A stretch of 64,000 bases of DNA from Nitrospirota bacterium (lineage in GTDB: Bacteria; Nitrospirota_A; Leptospirillia; Leptospirillales; Leptospirillaceae). Position 1 is the first letter of the stretch; each line of letters begins with the position of its first letter. The DNA lies in contig JAKBPM010000001.1 in assembly GCA_021829515.1 (NCBI GenBank), positions 62,001-126,000 on the forward strand, in the 5' to 3' direction. Both the position numbers and the translations under genes were made by a program. Shown here in pieces: positions 35,323 to 45,340 of this stretch. Below the pieces are notes generated by a model, which was given only the letters and a program-made list of their open reading frames with translations, was not told where the DNA came from and searched no databases.

Positions 35323-35856
35323 TTAAACCCTTTCCGACCTGGTGGCACCAACAGGAAAGTTTCCAGGAAATACAGGACGATCTTTCATGATCTTTTCCTG
35401 AAGTTTGAAAAGTCCATCAAGGAGCGCTTCAGGCCTGGGCGGACAACCCGGAACATACACATCAACAGGAATTAACCTATCAACGCCCTGTACAACACTA
35501 TAGCTGTCATAGATATTTCCGGAAGTAGCGCAAGACCCCATGGCGATCACATACCTGGGCTCCGGCATCTGATCATAGATTCTTCGGACAACAGGCGCCA
35601 TTTTTCTGGTTAATGTACCTGCTACGATCATCAGATCCGATTGTCTCGGGGAGGCTCTGAAAACCCCTGCACCAAAACGGTCTATATCAAATCGGGAAGC
35701 CACAACGCCGATCATCTCGATAGCGCAGCATGCCAAGCCAAAGGTCATTGGCCAAATTGCTGACTTTCTTGACCAGTTAATGACCTCATTGACTGCATCC
35801 TGCAAACGCATCGTAACGACTGATAGCTCTCCATCCTTCTCATGATTCATTCCCAT
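35323..35856 (-). CDS. nuoB: NADH-quinone oxidoreductase subunit B (PSST)
   Basis: This 177-residue subunit binds the terminal cluster N2. Its Cys ligands are in 'GLACCAIEM', 'MGSCATSGN' and '[13 protein letters not shown]'. I chose the ATG at 35856 because AAAGGAG sits seven bases upstream. An ATG at 35850 forming an ATGA overlap with the nuoA stop, and one at 35877, are in-frame alternatives. The gene overlaps nuoA by 10 bases. Confidence 0.96.
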   Translation of the reverse strand: MGMNHEKDGELSVVTMRLQDAVNEVINWSRKSAIWPMTFGLACCAIEMIGVVASRFDIDRFGAGVFRASPRQSDLMIVAGTLTRKMAPVVRRIYDQMPEPRYVIAMGSCATSGNIYDSYSVVQGVDRLIPVDVYVPGCPPRPEALLDGLFKLQEKIMKDRPVFPGNFPVGATRSERV

Positions 35857-36218
35857 TCCAAAGCTCCTTTGCGCCATGCATAGACATATCCGACCAACAA
35901 TACAAAAATAAAGATCATCATTTCGACCAACCCGAACAATCCGAGTCGATTAAAGTCTACTGCCCACGGATATAGGAAAACGACTTCCACATCAAAGACT
36001 AGAAACAGCATAGCAATCACATAATACCTTACGGAAATTCGCTCCCGAGCATCATTGATTGGGGGGACACCACACTCATAAGGAGAATCTTTTTCCTTAT
36101 AAGGATTTTTGGGTCTGATTAATCGCCCTACAGTGATGGAGACAGCTCCAAAACCGATAGCAACTAGTAGGAAGAGCAAGATAGGGATATAGTGCTCCGG
36201 ATTTGAAACAGAAAACAT
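35847..36218 (-). CDS. nuoA: NADH-quinone oxidoreductase subunit A
   Basis: This 123-residue subunit has three membrane helices, with the conserved '[20 protein letters not shown]' loop and '[13 protein letters not shown]' segment. It is the first gene of the complete nuoA-N order. The ATG at 36218 has GGAG seven bases upstream. A good promoter candidate sits about 77 bases upstream of the start. Confidence 0.97.
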   Translation of the reverse strand: MFSVSNPEHYIPILLFLLVAIGFGAVSITVGRLIRPKNPYKEKDSPYECGVPPINDARERISVRYYVIAMLFLVFDVEVVFLYPWAVDFNRLGLFGLVEMMIFIFVLLVGYVYAWRKGALEWE

Positions 36219-36294
36219 CCGAATTCTCCAATAGCTTCTTTAAGGAGTGAGTAGTGCCACGAACAAGGCACCGGTTTTAGGGAAAAGGTTCTTC

Positions 36295-36324
36295 ATTGTA
36301 TTGACCAAGACCGAGTCTTGTCAA
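36295..36324 (-). promoter_or_regulatory. Strong candidate promoter of the nuo operon
   Basis: On the minus strand, TTGACA (36324-36319) and TACAAT (36300-36295) are separated by 18 bases, a near-consensus sigma-70-type promoter. Transcription would begin near 36288, giving a leader of about 70 bases before nuoA. The -35 and spacer form an imperfect dyad (TTGACAAGA...TCTTGGTCAA) that could be an operator. Confidence 0.72.
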
Positions 36325-36362
36325 TATTAGACGGACCGATTCGGCGAACATTACGATTGAAC

Positions 36363-36429
36363 GATGGGGTGGTACAAATCAGGTATAGGTTGATTTGTAC
36401 CACACATTGGATCCGAGAGATACCCCATC
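36363..36429. repeat. Nested perfect inverted repeat upstream of the nuo promoter
   Basis: GTGGTACAAATCA (36369-36381) and its exact complement TGATTTGTACCAC (36391-36403) are separated by 9 bases. Outer arms GATGGGG/CCCCATC (from 36363 and to 36429) extend the symmetry. The element lies about 40-105 bases upstream of the -35 of the nuo promoter and after the secA stop. It has no T tract, so it is more like a regulator-binding site or RNA processing hairpin than a terminator. The rest of 36219-36496 shows no gene. Confidence 0.8.
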
Positions 36430-36496
36430 CCAACTTTTGCAGAACAAATTTTTTCGTTTATTCATTATTCATACCTGATCGAAAAAAGATCTCCGA

Positions 36497-39232
36497 TCAC
36501 TGTCCATGGCATTTCTTGTACTTTTTTCCACTCCCACACGGACATAAATCGTTTCGTCCTATTTTGGGATCTCTTAATTCTGCATCTGACGGAGAAGCCA
36601 TTGGAGCTCCCCAAGGGAGAAATCCCTCCTCCATTTGCGGAGGCATACCGAATGAAACGGTATCGGAAGATGATGCAACTGGGTAACCTGCTTGAGACTC
36701 ATCCAATGGGTGGATGTATTGCAAGTTATCAAGTTCAGGATATTCCGGAAGACTTGCATCCTCTTCCATCCGGCTGGCACTACCAACAAGTAGAATCACC
36801 GACTCTTCCACATTTGCGATAAAGCTCTCAAAGAGATCAAAACCTTCCCGCCTATATTCCACAAGAGGGTCTTTCTGCCCATATCCTCTCAATCCGATAC
36901 CTTCTTTGAGATGATCCATGTTCAAAAGATGCTCTTTCCAAAGCGAGTCGAGGTTTTGGAGGACAAAGTAGCGAACAATCGACCAAAAGGCTTCACTTCC
37001 AAACAGGGATTCCTTTTCTTTTAAAAAGTCTTGGTGCTTCTCCAGAAGTTCATTCCTGAGAGCATCAATCCCCAAATCCCTAATAGATTCCGGATTGATA
37101 GTCATCCCTGTTTTTTCCTGAACCCCTTCACATAACCCTGGCAAATCCCATGTTTCCGGGTATTGGTCCTCCGGGGCAAAGATCATAAGCAGTTTATCGA
37201 TAATGGTTTCAGCCCACTCGTATAACCTCTCTGAAAGATCTTCTCCTTTCAAGGTTTTTTTGCGCATCTCATAAAAAATCAGTCTTTGCTGATTCATAAC
37301 ATCATCATATTCAATAAGCTGTTTGCGTATATCGAAATGGTAGTTCTCTACCTTTTTCTGTGCATTCTCAATGGCTTTGCTCACAAAACCATGCTCAATA
37401 GGAACACCATCTTCGACGCCCATCCGCTCCATAAGGCCTTTGATGCGCTCTGCTCCAAAAATTCTGAGAAGGTCATCCTCAAGAGACAAATAGAATCGAG
37501 AAGAGCCTGGATCTCCTTGCCTCCCGGACCGTCCTCTCAACTGATTGTCAATACGTCGACTCTCGTGGCGCTCAGTCCCAATAATATGAAGCCCACCAGC
37601 AGCCATCACAGCTTCTTTTTCAGAGTGAAGATCTTTATCAAGCGCTTCATGAAGTGCATTCATCTCGTCTTCCGACAATGACTTACCAGCTTTTTCAAGA
37701 TCTGAAACACGGGCTTTGAGCAAAAACTCTGAATTTCCTCCCAATAAAATATCAGTCCCTCGACCCGCCATGTTGGTTGCAATCGTTACCATCCCAAGAC
37801 GGCCTGCCTGAGCAACAATCTCAGCTTCCAGCTCGTGAAATTTAGCATTCAGAACATTATGGGGAATATTGGCTTCCCTTAGAAGTGAAGCGAGATGCTC
37901 GGATTTCTCAATGGATACCGTTCCTACAAGAATAGGTTGTCCTGTTTTATGTCTGGCTAAGATATCTTCAACAATCGCATTATTTTTTTCACGGTTAGTG
38001 CGATAAATCTGGTCGGGAAGATCGTGTCGGATCATCTTTCTGTTGGTTGGAACAACAACGACATCAAGTCCATAGATCTTATGAAACTCAGTTGCTTCGG
38101 TATCCGCAGTCCCTGTCATACCGGAAAGTTTTCCGTACATACGGAAAAAATTCTGGAAGGTGACCGTTGCCAACGTCTGATTCTCCATCTGGATAGCCAC
38201 TTTTTCTTTTGCTTCCACAGCCTGATGGAGGCCCTCACCCCAACGGCGTCCCGGCATAAGCCGGCCGGTGAACTCATCAACGATGATCACTTCTCCATTT
38301 TTCACCACGTACTCGACATCCCGACGATAGACATGGTGGGCTTTCAGAGCCTGAAGGACGTGATGGAACCAGGATATATTATTGACATCGTAAAGGTTAT
38401 GGATACCGAGCAACTCCTCAACGGCATTATTCCCTTCATCTGTCAGAGTTGCAGATTTCAGTTTCTCATCCACCTTGAAATGGAGGTCTTTTTTCAAGTG
38501 CTTCATGATCCGGTCAACCTTCACATACATATCGGTTGACTCTTCAGCCTGTCCAGAAATAATAAGAGGTGTGCGAGCCTCATCAATCAAAATACTGTCC
38601 ACTTCATCCACGATAGCGAAATGGAGCCCCCGTTGAACAAACTCAGAAAGGTCATACTTCATATTGTCACGCAGGTAATCGAATCCAAACTCATTGTTGG
38701 TTCCGTAAGTGACATCTGCAGCATAAGCGGCTTTGCGATCAACATCTTCAATATCATGCTGGACAATTCCCGTCGTAAGACCCAGAAAATGATAAAGATG
38801 CCCCATCCATTCCGAATCTCTTCTTGCTAAATAATCATTAACCGTAATAACGTGAACGCCCTTCCCCTCCAATGCATTGAGATAGACCGGCAGGGTCGCA
38901 ACCAGCGTTTTACCTTCCCCCGTTTTCATCTCTGCGATTTTACCTTCGTGAAGGACAATGCCGCCGATCAGTTGGGAATCAAAGTGTCGCATCCCAAACA
39001 CTCTTTTTCCGGACTCCCGAACAACGGCAAAAGCCTCTGGAAGTAAATCATCCGTTGTTTCACCCGCTGCAATCCGCTTTTTGAATAACTCACTTTGGCC
39101 CCTAAGTTCATCATCTGACATTCGCGAGATTTGGGGTTCAAGAGCATTGATGGAATCAACAATACGGTATATTCGCTTCAATTCTCTTTGGTTTCGAGTC
39201 GGAAAAATAGACGACAGCAAATCTTTAAACAT
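36497..39232 (-). CDS. secA: Preprotein translocase ATPase SecA
   Basis: This 911-residue motor drives Sec export. It has '[14 protein letters not shown]' (Walker A) and '[17 protein letters not shown]' (Walker B and following). '[13 protein letters not shown]', '[13 protein letters not shown]' and the HWD region '[16 protein letters not shown]' complete the motor. The C-terminal metal-binding SEC-C tail '[14 protein letters not shown]' is present for SecB or ribosome contact. The start is the second of two adjacent ATGs (39232), five bases after AGGAG, giving the usual MFKDLL opening. Only a weak GATC dyad with six T follows the stop. Confidence 0.98.
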   Translation of the reverse strand: MFKDLLSSIFPTRNQRELKRIYRIVDSINALEPQISRMSDDELRGQSELFKKRIAAGETTDDLLPEAFAVVRESGKRVFGMRHFDSQLIGGIVLHEGKIAEMKTGEGKTLVATLPVYLNALEGKGVHVITVNDYLARRDSEWMGHLYHFLGLTTGIVQHDIEDVDRKAAYAADVTYGTNNEFGFDYLRDNMKYDLSEFVQRGLHFAIVDEVDSILIDEARTPLIISGQAEESTDMYVKVDRIMKHLKKDLHFKVDEKLKSATLTDEGNNAVEELLGIHNLYDVNNISWFHHVLQALKAHHVYRRDVEYVVKNGEVIIVDEFTGRLMPGRRWGEGLHQAVEAKEKVAIQMENQTLATVTFQNFFRMYGKLSGMTGTADTEATEFHKIYGLDVVVVPTNRKMIRHDLPDQIYRTNREKNNAIVEDILARHKTGQPILVGTVSIEKSEHLASLLREANIPHNVLNAKFHELEAEIVAQAGRLGMVTIATNMAGRGTDILLGGNSEFLLKARVSDLEKAGKSLSEDEMNALHEALDKDLHSEKEAVMAAGGLHIIGTERHESRRIDNQLRGRSGRQGDPGSSRFYLSLEDDLLRIFGAERIKGLMERMGVEDGVPIEHGFVSKAIENAQKKVENYHFDIRKQLIEYDDVMNQQRLIFYEMRKKTLKGEDLSERLYEWAETIIDKLLMIFAPEDQYPETWDLPGLCEGVQEKTGMTINPESIRDLGIDALRNELLEKHQDFLKEKESLFGSEAFWSIVRYFVLQNLDSLWKEHLLNMDHLKEGIGLRGYGQKDPLVEYRREGFDLFESFIANVEESVILLVGSASRMEEDASLPEYPELDNLQYIHPLDESQAGYPVASSSDTVSFGMPPQMEEGFLPWGAPMASPSDAELRDPKIGRNDLCPCGSGKKYKKCHGQ

Positions 39233-39262
39233 CATCACTCCTAAGATAGATGGTCTTCCCAA

Positions 39263-40159
39263 TCATTCAGTCAGAACTTCACTTGCCAAAAATGCTATAG
39301 GGTCGATAGGTTTCCCAAATTTTCTGAGCTCAAAGTGGAGATGAGGACCATTTGTCATCCCCGAAAGACCAACAGTACCGATGATATTCCCGCGGTGGAC
39401 CATCTCACCTTCACGAACGTCCACTTTTCCAAGGTGAGCATAAATCGATGTCAGCCCCATCCCATGAAATAACATGACATATCGGCCATAGTCTGACGCA
39501 AATCCGGTCTGGAGAACAAAACCATCAGAGGGGGCCATAACCACAGTCCCGACTTTCTGCGCAATATCGATTCCCGGATGAAACTCTTCTCCTGTTCCCA
39601 TCTGGCTTTTTCTTTTTCCAAAAGGAGAAGTGATCCAACCCTTGAGAGGCATTTGCCATTGCCCCTGAATTTCAAAATGGCTCCATCTGATTTTCTTTCC
39701 TAAAACGACCGGAACACCTCCAGACCTTTTCAGATTGGAGGGAGTCCCCCCATTGGATGAATCCCTAAAGTTCGGTGAAACATTTTGATCCACTTTCCCA
39801 GAAGCTTCCCCCTGTGAATTCAAAGAAGGATTTCCAGTGTTCGAGCCTTCCGTCATTTTTGATATTTGGCCATCAAGAAGATTGACCTGTGATAGTTCAG
39901 CCTCAAGTTGTTCCAGCTTCTTCCGATAATCCTCAAGATGCATTTTTTGTGTTTGGGTCTCAAGAATCAAGTTATGATAAAAAACAAATTTTTTGGCTTC
40001 TACGACATAAAAGAAAATCATTGTGCCGATTCCGAACAAAAACAGGACAAAACCGACAATCACAAGATGAAACATCCAACGAGGAAGAGTCCATTGGATG
40101 GACTTTTCCGTTGCCCCCGGAAGGATTGTGATAGTAACGGTTCTTGGCATTTTTGCCAT
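39263..40159 (-). CDS. M23-family peptidoglycan endopeptidase-like membrane protein
   Basis: This 298-residue protein has one N-terminal membrane helix (about 30-52) and a short coiled coil (about 60-100). A Ser/Gly-rich linker leads to a LytM/M23 domain. Zinc ligands are visible in 'FHPGIDIAQ' (His, Asp) and 'GPHLHFELRK' (HxH), so it is likely an active or near-active cell-wall endopeptidase, or an activator such as those of the MepM/NlpD type. It lies 30 bases before secA and overlaps cutA by one base. Confidence 0.9.
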   Translation of the reverse strand: MAKMPRTVTITILPGATEKSIQWTLPRWMFHLVIVGFVLFLFGIGTMIFFYVVEAKKFVFYHNLILETQTQKMHLEDYRKKLEQLEAELSQVNLLDGQISKMTEGSNTGNPSLNSQGEASGKVDQNVSPNFRDSSNGGTPSNLKRSGGVPVVLGKKIRWSHFEIQGQWQMPLKGWITSPFGKRKSQMGTGEEFHPGIDIAQKVGTVVMAPSDGFVLQTGFASDYGRYVMLFHGMGLTSIYAHLGKVDVREGEMVHRGNIIGTVGLSGMTNGPHLHFELRKFGKPIDPIAFLASEVLTE

Positions 40160-40509
40160 TAGGTTTCACCTGGTGGAGTATCTTTTGGATGAAGTGGGGA
40201 AATAGATTCCAAAATCCAGGAGAGGTAGGAAGAAGATCCTCCATCAATCGCCTGGAAAATGATTTCAGGAACCTCATACGGATGACTTTTCTTGACCTGC
40301 TCAATCAGCAGATCTGAACAATCGGATGTTGTCTTTAAAAGGATCATCACTTCTATCCCCCTGACAACATCCCCTTCCCATCGATAGATAGAAAGACCTG
40401 GCTCAAAGACATGACCACAGGCGACAAGCCCTTTCTCAACAAGGGATTCGACAAGGTTGCAGGCTTCATTCCTGTCCGGGTGAGAGATCCATACAGACAT
40501 GAAACTCAT
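40159..40509 (-). CDS. cutA: CutA1-like divalent-ion tolerance protein
   Basis: This 116-residue small ferredoxin-like trimeric protein has the family pattern 'LVEKGLVACGHVFEPGLSIYRWEGDV' in part, then 'MILLKTT' and 'HPYEVPEIIFQAIDGG'. CutA1 is associated with copper and other metal tolerance, though its exact role is unsettled. The ATG at 40509 overlaps the epimerase stop (ATGA). A second in-frame ATG lies three codons in. Confidence 0.92.
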   Translation of the reverse strand: MSFMSVWISHPDRNEACNLVESLVEKGLVACGHVFEPGLSIYRWEGDVVRGIEVMILLKTTSDCSDLLIEQVKKSHPYEVPEIIFQAIDGGSSSYLSWILESISPLHPKDTPPGET

Positions 40510-41441
40510 TTTGAATGACTCATAAAGTACTCCAGAGTCTTCTTTAGTCCTTCCAAGAGACTCACCTCAGCCATCCAGTCCCATTCCGAATCCGGCCTGT
40601 TTGTGGAAAGCACTCTTGCACGACCGACCGGAGCCGTTCCGCCTTCATACTCTAAGGGAACATCTCTACCGGAGAGAAGTCTCAGTTGTGTAAAAACCTC
40701 TCTCTCAGTTCCAGCCTCATATCCGGAAATATGGACAACTCCTCTAACCTTTTCGGTCAGAATGGATGTGATGGCTCTCACCGCATCATCAATGTAAAGG
40801 TAATCTCTATATTTCAAGCCATTGTTCTTGAGTCGCATTGACCAGTACGGATATCCGTCCAAAATGAACCTGGAAGCCCTGGCAATAAATCCTCCCTCCG
40901 CAGATTGGCGCATTCCTGGACCATAAACCGGGGGAAGTCTCACAATCGAAAAAGGAACTCCTTGCGCACCCAGACGATACTGAAGATATCGTTCAGCCAA
41001 AAGATGTGCTGAACCGTAAGGATTTTCAGGATTGGCCGGGGTCGACTCATCTTTCGGCTCCTGACTACCTCCGGAGAGGACCTCTCCTGTGCTGACAAAG
41101 ACAACAGCTTCAATCGGAAGATCACTCAAAGACTCTGTCAGACGAAGAATAGGGAGAATCGTTCTTTCCAAATCTTTTTCAGGCTGTTCCGCAGACACAT
41201 CCGGATCAGACTGACCTGCAACATGAATATATACGAAAGGTAATTTTGGATCGACATAGCGCTTGAGAAGCTTGGGTTGTGAGAGGTCTGCCTTTTCAAA
41301 GGCCAATCGTTTCTGTGCCAGCAGAGGAGAAACACCACTTTTGAGGTCATCGATCGCAAGAACCTCCATTCCCAAGGACGCCAATTCTCTTGACAGTGCC
41401 CCACCAATAAACCCCGCACCACCTCCGACGATTAGTTTCAA
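40506..41441 (-). CDS. NAD(P)-dependent nucleotide-sugar epimerase/dehydratase (extended SDR) with altered catalytic motif
   Basis: This 311-residue protein has an N-terminal Rossmann motif 'VGGGAGFIGGALS' and an acidic residue after beta2 ('AIDDLKSG'). 'VSTGEVLSGG' and 'LPPVYGPGMR' are typical of UDP-glucose 4-epimerase or sugar dehydratase relatives. The catalytic YxxxK reads Y142-G-S-A-H146, so the Lys is replaced by His. The substrate is therefore uncertain, and activity may be changed. It lies in a tightly packed operon between tlyA and cutA, which gives no pathway clue. Confidence 0.85.
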   Translation of the reverse strand: MKLIVGGGAGFIGGALSRELASLGMEVLAIDDLKSGVSPLLAQKRLAFEKADLSQPKLLKRYVDPKLPFVYIHVAGQSDPDVSAEQPEKDLERTILPILRLTESLSDLPIEAVVFVSTGEVLSGGSQEPKDESTPANPENPYGSAHLLAERYLQYRLGAQGVPFSIVRLPPVYGPGMRQSAEGGFIARASRFILDGYPYWSMRLKNNGLKYRDYLYIDDAVRAITSILTEKVRGVVHISGYEAGTEREVFTQLRLLSGRDVPLEYEGGTAPVGRARVLSTNRPDSEWDWMAEVSLLEGLKKTLEYFMSHSK

Positions 41442-41483
41442 GTCTAAAAACGCCTTTCATTTGAAATGGAATAGACCGTTCCC

Positions 41484-42281
41484 TTATTGGGGAGGCTTTC
41501 TCGAAAGGAAGAGGAGATATTCCTGATTACCTTTTCTCCCCTGGATAAGGGACGGGAAACACCCCTTGACCTGCCATCCTGATTCCTCGGCAAAAAGAAA
41601 GAAGCTGGCAATCAAACTCCGTTGCAAAATCGGGTCCCGAACCACCCCTCCGGGACCGACCAACCGGGAAGCTGCTTCAAACTGAGGTTTGAAAAGCGGG
41701 AGAAAAATGCCTCCGCTTCGCAACAGGTATTCTACGGTCGGAAGAATTTTCCGAAGAGAAATGAATGAAAGATCAGCAACAACTCCATCCACTGGCCATG
41801 AAGGAACCCAAGAGCCAAGATGGCGCACATTCACACCATCAATACTGGAAACTCTGTTATCTGAAAGGAGTGACGATGCCAGTTGTCCACGGCCAACATC
41901 TACTGCCAGAACTCGACTCGCACCTTTTCTGATCAAACAATCCGTAAAGCCACCAGTTGATGCCCCAAGGTCAACATACGAACACCCTTCAGGAGAAATC
42001 CCAAAAAAATTCAGGGCACCCTGAAGTTTCTCCCCGCCCCTCCCAACAAAAGGAGCAGGAAGTGATTTTTCAGGCAATAAAGAAAGATCATCAAATCTGG
42101 CTTGATCGGATGGTTTTTTTTTAACAACCCCTTTAACGCTGACCCTGCCACTTTCAATCAGGATCAAAGCGCTCTCCCTGGAATCTGCCCATCCCTTCTT
42201 GAGAACAAGGGAGTCCAGCCGTTTAATGTCTCCCAATGATACCTCTACCTTTTGGGAAATCAATTTCCTCCGGAAATCCAT
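41484..42281 (-). CDS. tlyA: TlyA-family rRNA 2'-O-methyltransferase (S4 plus FtsJ-like)
   Basis: This protein of up to 265 residues has an S4 RNA-binding domain ('RLDSLVLKKGWADSRESAL', 'GRVSVKG') and an FtsJ-like methyltransferase domain. The latter has 'YVDLGASTGGFTDCLI' for SAM and 'VVADLSFISLRKILP' with the K-D-K-E-type catalytic set. TlyA enzymes methylate rRNA; older annotations call them hemolysin A. The ATG at 42281 overlaps dxs by 22 bases and has a poor ribosome site. A TTG at 42236 preceded by AGAGGT and just before the S4 domain may be the true start. Confidence 0.9.
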   Translation of the reverse strand: MDFRRKLISQKVEVSLGDIKRLDSLVLKKGWADSRESALILIESGRVSVKGVVKKKPSDQARFDDLSLLPEKSLPAPFVGRGGEKLQGALNFFGISPEGCSYVDLGASTGGFTDCLIRKGASRVLAVDVGRGQLASSLLSDNRVSSIDGVNVRHLGSWVPSWPVDGVVADLSFISLRKILPTVEYLLRSGGIFLPLFKPQFEAASRLVGPGGVVRDPILQRSLIASFFLFAEESGWQVKGCFPSLIQGRKGNQEYLLFLSRKPPQ

Positions 42282-44149
42282 GTCCTGACTTTTTCCAAAA
42301 CCTTTTCGGATGTCAGACCGACATGATCCCTCAAAAACTTGATTCCTCCATGCTCGACGTACTCATCTCCAATACCAAGACGCATCAGGTTCGTCGAAGA
42401 TAGAAGTCCATGATCCGAAGACCACTCCAAAATGGCTGCACCAACACCTCCTATCAAAGAACCTTCCTCAATGGAAACCAGCTTTTTCTTCCCGGAAATC
42501 AGCTTTTCAAGGAGTTCTCCATCAAGCGGTTTGGCAAAACGAAGATTGACAACCCCTACAGACCGTCCCTCAAGAGCGAGCTGTTTGGCTACTTCAACAG
42601 CAAGAGGAACCATCTGCCCATAGGCCAAAAGGGTTACATCGGAACCTTCGGAAAGAACCTCTGCCTTTCCAATCGGGATTTCCCTGAAATCTTGTTCAAG
42701 CCCGACTCCCTCACCCTCACCTCTTGGGTATCGGACAGCAATTGGTCCTTCATGCCTGAGAGCTGTATACATCATATGTCTCAACTCATTTTCATCTTTT
42801 GGAGACATCAGGACCATATTCGGGATATGTCTCAGGTAGGCGATATCAAACACACCATGGTGCGTAGGCCCATCCTCCCCGACGAGTCCTCCCCTGTCCA
42901 GAGCAAAAAACACAGAAAGATTCTGCAAACATATATCATGAACAAGCTGGTCATATGCTCGCTGAAGGAAAGTCGAATAGATCGCTACAACAGGTTTGGC
43001 TCCCTGGGCAGCCATTCCGCCAGCAAGAGCAACGGCATGCTGTTCGGCAATTCCCACATCACAGAAACGATCCGGATGGATTTTGGAGAAATCGGACAAA
43101 CCGGTTCCTTCGGGCATGGCTGCCGTAATGGCAAAAAGCTTGGGGAAAATCTCAGCAAGGTCAAGCATTGTCTGGGAAAAGACCTTAGTGTAAGTCGGCC
43201 TCGATGAGGGCTTTTTGATAAACTCACCGGTTTTAATGTCAAAGGGTGTTACCCCATGAAACTTGACCGGGTTATTTTCAGCAGGTGCATATCCCTTTCC
43301 CTTGACCGTGATCACATGAAGCAACACCGCACCAGGATGATTCCGAAGCCTGGATAATGTCTCCAAAAGCAATGGAAGATCATGTCCATCAATAGGACCT
43401 ACATAATGGAGTCCCATCTCCTCAAACCATATCCCTGGCTGGGAGATCATTCCGACCATGGAATCGTGGGCTGCACGAGCAAACTTGGCGACCTGATTTC
43501 CGATGACGGGGATTCCCTTCATTGCATCTTCGGTTTTTTCACGAAGCCCTGACCATCTGGGATCGGATGTAATTCGAGCAAGCATTGTGGACAAGGCACC
43601 CACATTCTCAGAGATTGACATCTCGTTGTCATTAAGGATGATGAGAAGATCTTTATTCCTATGCCCGGCCTGGTTTAATCCTTCCATGGCCATACCTGCC
43701 GTAAGAGATCCATCCCCAACAACACAGGCTACCCGATAAACGCCCCCCGAGAGATCCCTGGCCTCTGCCATTCCCAAGGCAACGGAGATGGCCGTCCCGG
43801 CATGGCCGGCGGAAAAGGCATCATGAGGGCTCTCTTCCCGTTTCGGAAAACCTGCAAGCCCCTGCCACTGACGAATTGTGGACAAGCGGTCCAGACGTCC
43901 CGTCAGCATCTTGTGGGGATAAGCCTGATGCCCAACATCCCAGACAATTCTGTCACGCTCAGTATCAAAAATGCGATGCAGTGCGATCGTCAGCTCCACA
44001 ACACCAAGTCCTCCTCCAAAGTGACCACCAACTTTGGAAAGGACTTGGATCATTTCCAATCGAATTTCCTGTGCGAGATTCCCCATTTCGTCCATTGTGA
44101 GCTTTTTGATATCTCTTGGCCCACCAATTCTTTTAAGGATGTCAGTCAT
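42260..44149 (-). CDS. dxs: 1-deoxy-D-xylulose-5-phosphate synthase
   Basis: This 629-residue thiamine-diphosphate enzyme condenses pyruvate and glyceraldehyde 3-phosphate, the first step of the MEP isoprenoid pathway. Motifs include 'DVGHQAYPHKMLTGR', 'VVGDGSLTAGMAMEGLN' with 'NDNEMSIS' for ThDP/Mg binding, and 'DRGGLVGEDGPTHHGVFD'. Length is normal. It follows ispA with a one-base overlap (TAATG) and AAGGA upstream, so isoprenoid genes are coupled here. Confidence 0.98.
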   Translation of the reverse strand: MTDILKRIGGPRDIKKLTMDEMGNLAQEIRLEMIQVLSKVGGHFGGGLGVVELTIALHRIFDTERDRIVWDVGHQAYPHKMLTGRLDRLSTIRQWQGLAGFPKREESPHDAFSAGHAGTAISVALGMAEARDLSGGVYRVACVVGDGSLTAGMAMEGLNQAGHRNKDLLIILNDNEMSISENVGALSTMLARITSDPRWSGLREKTEDAMKGIPVIGNQVAKFARAAHDSMVGMISQPGIWFEEMGLHYVGPIDGHDLPLLLETLSRLRNHPGAVLLHVITVKGKGYAPAENNPVKFHGVTPFDIKTGEFIKKPSSRPTYTKVFSQTMLDLAEIFPKLFAITAAMPEGTGLSDFSKIHPDRFCDVGIAEQHAVALAGGMAAQGAKPVVAIYSTFLQRAYDQLVHDICLQNLSVFFALDRGGLVGEDGPTHHGVFDIAYLRHIPNMVLMSPKDENELRHMMYTALRHEGPIAVRYPRGEGEGVGLEQDFREIPIGKAEVLSEGSDVTLLAYGQMVPLAVEVAKQLALEGRSVGVVNLRFAKPLDGELLEKLISGKKKLVSIEEGSLIGGVGAAILEWSSDHGLLSSTNLMRLGIGDEYVEHGGIKFLRDHVGLTSEKVLEKVRTWISGGN

Positions 44150-45072
44150 TAATTCCTTCTCTCTATAATATATCGTGCAATTCCCCTCAGATGATCAGCT
44201 TTTTCACCTAACCCGGAAACAGCATCAAGAGCAGCTTCAAGCTTCTCTTTTGCCATTTTTTTGGCCCCATCAATACCTAGGAGGGCAGGATATGTATTTT
44301 TTAAATGATTGTTATCTTTTTGTGCTGCCTTTCCAAGAGTTGCGGCATCACCCTCAACATCAAGGAGATCATCGGCGATCTGGAACGCGACGCCGACTGA
44401 TTCACCATATTGATCCAGTGAGTTAAATTCGGAAGCACCTGCCTCTCCTAACAATGCACCAATCCTGACAGATGAAAGGATCAGTGCTCCCGTTTTGTGC
44501 CTGTGCAGAAACTCCAGGTCTTCAAGAGAAATCCGTCGACCTTCACTTTCCATATCAAGCATCTGACCACCAACCATTCCAGCCAGACCCGATCCGTGAG
44601 AAAGCTCCCGCACAACAGCCAGTCTCACTTTTTCAGAAGACAGCTCATCATAACGGGGATCGGACAAAATCGTAAAGGCATAAGTCAAAAGGGCATCCCC
44701 TGCAAGGATTGCTGTTGCATCCCCAAAAACAACATGATTGGTTGGCTTTCCACGACGGAGATCATCATTATCCATTGCAGGCAGATCATCATGAATCAAT
44801 GAATAGGTATGAATGAGTTCAAGAGGAAGAAGAAGTGGGATATAAGGTTCGGGATCATGACCGACAGAAGAAAGCGCCGCCATCGACAGGATTGGACGAA
44901 TCCGCTTTCCACCAGCGAGCAGGCTATACCGCATAGATTCGGACAAACGACCGAACCGACCCGCCCATGGCTCCAGAAATAGGGAAGACAATGCGGAATC
45001 CACCAAAGCTTTACCATAGTCCAGAAAAGCTTCTATCTCTTTCCCGGAATTATTTTTGACCAACTCAACCAC
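44149..45072 (-). CDS. ispA: Polyprenyl (farnesyl/geranylgeranyl-type) diphosphate synthase
   Basis: From the GTG at 45072 (GAGGAG upstream) this is 307 residues. The first Asp-rich motif is in 'LIHDDLPAMDNDDLRRGKP', the substrate-binding 'GGKRIRPIL' is present, and the second Asp motif is 'FQIADDLLD'. The 'DDLPAMDNDD' form with two residues inserted is typical of bacterial FPP synthases. Product chain length cannot be read with certainty. It overlaps xseB by 8 bases and dxs by one. Confidence 0.94.
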   Translation of the reverse strand: MVELVKNNSGKEIEAFLDYGKALVDSALSSLFLEPWAGRFGRLSESMRYSLLAGGKRIRPILSMAALSSVGHDPEPYIPLLLPLELIHTYSLIHDDLPAMDNDDLRRGKPTNHVVFGDATAILAGDALLTYAFTILSDPRYDELSSEKVRLAVVRELSHGSGLAGMVGGQMLDMESEGRRISLEDLEFLHRHKTGALILSSVRIGALLGEAGASEFNSLDQYGESVGVAFQIADDLLDVEGDAATLGKAAQKDNNHLKNTYPALLGIDGAKKMAKEKLEAALDAVSGLGEKADHLRGIARYIIERRN

Positions 45073-45340
45073 CGTTCTCTCTCTCCTCGTTTTTATTGGC
45101 CGGAACCTGATCCTCAAAGGGAACTTCCATATCCCCCTTCATCAGAAGAGTTATGCGACGCTCCGTATTCTCGAGAACCCCCCGGCATTCTTTCGACAGA
45201 ACAACCCCTTCCTCAAAAAGGGCTATGGCTTTTTCCAGCGGAAGACCACCACCCTCCATGAGGGAAACAATCTCCTCTAGCCTGGCCATTTTTTTCTCAA
45301 AAGAATCGGCTCCTTGAGAGGATTTACGACTAGCCACCAC
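45065..45340 (-). CDS. xseB: Exonuclease VII small subunit
   Basis: This 91-residue small helical protein has the XseB pattern 'SFEKKMARLEEIVSLMEGG', 'LPLEKAIALFEEGVVL' and 'ECRGVLENTERRI'. It binds XseA to make the single-strand exonuclease. It overlaps xseA by 11 bases at its start and ispA by 8 at its end, the common xseA-xseB-ispA order. Confidence 0.95.
   Translation of the reverse strand: MVASRKSSQGADSFEKKMARLEEIVSLMEGGGLPLEKAIALFEEGVVLSKECRGVLENTERRITLLMKGDMEVPFEDQVPANKNEERENGG

Noticed and set aside
36480..36497. Rho-independent terminator after secA
   Set aside because: The stem is only four base pairs (GATC/GATC) before six T, too weak to call.
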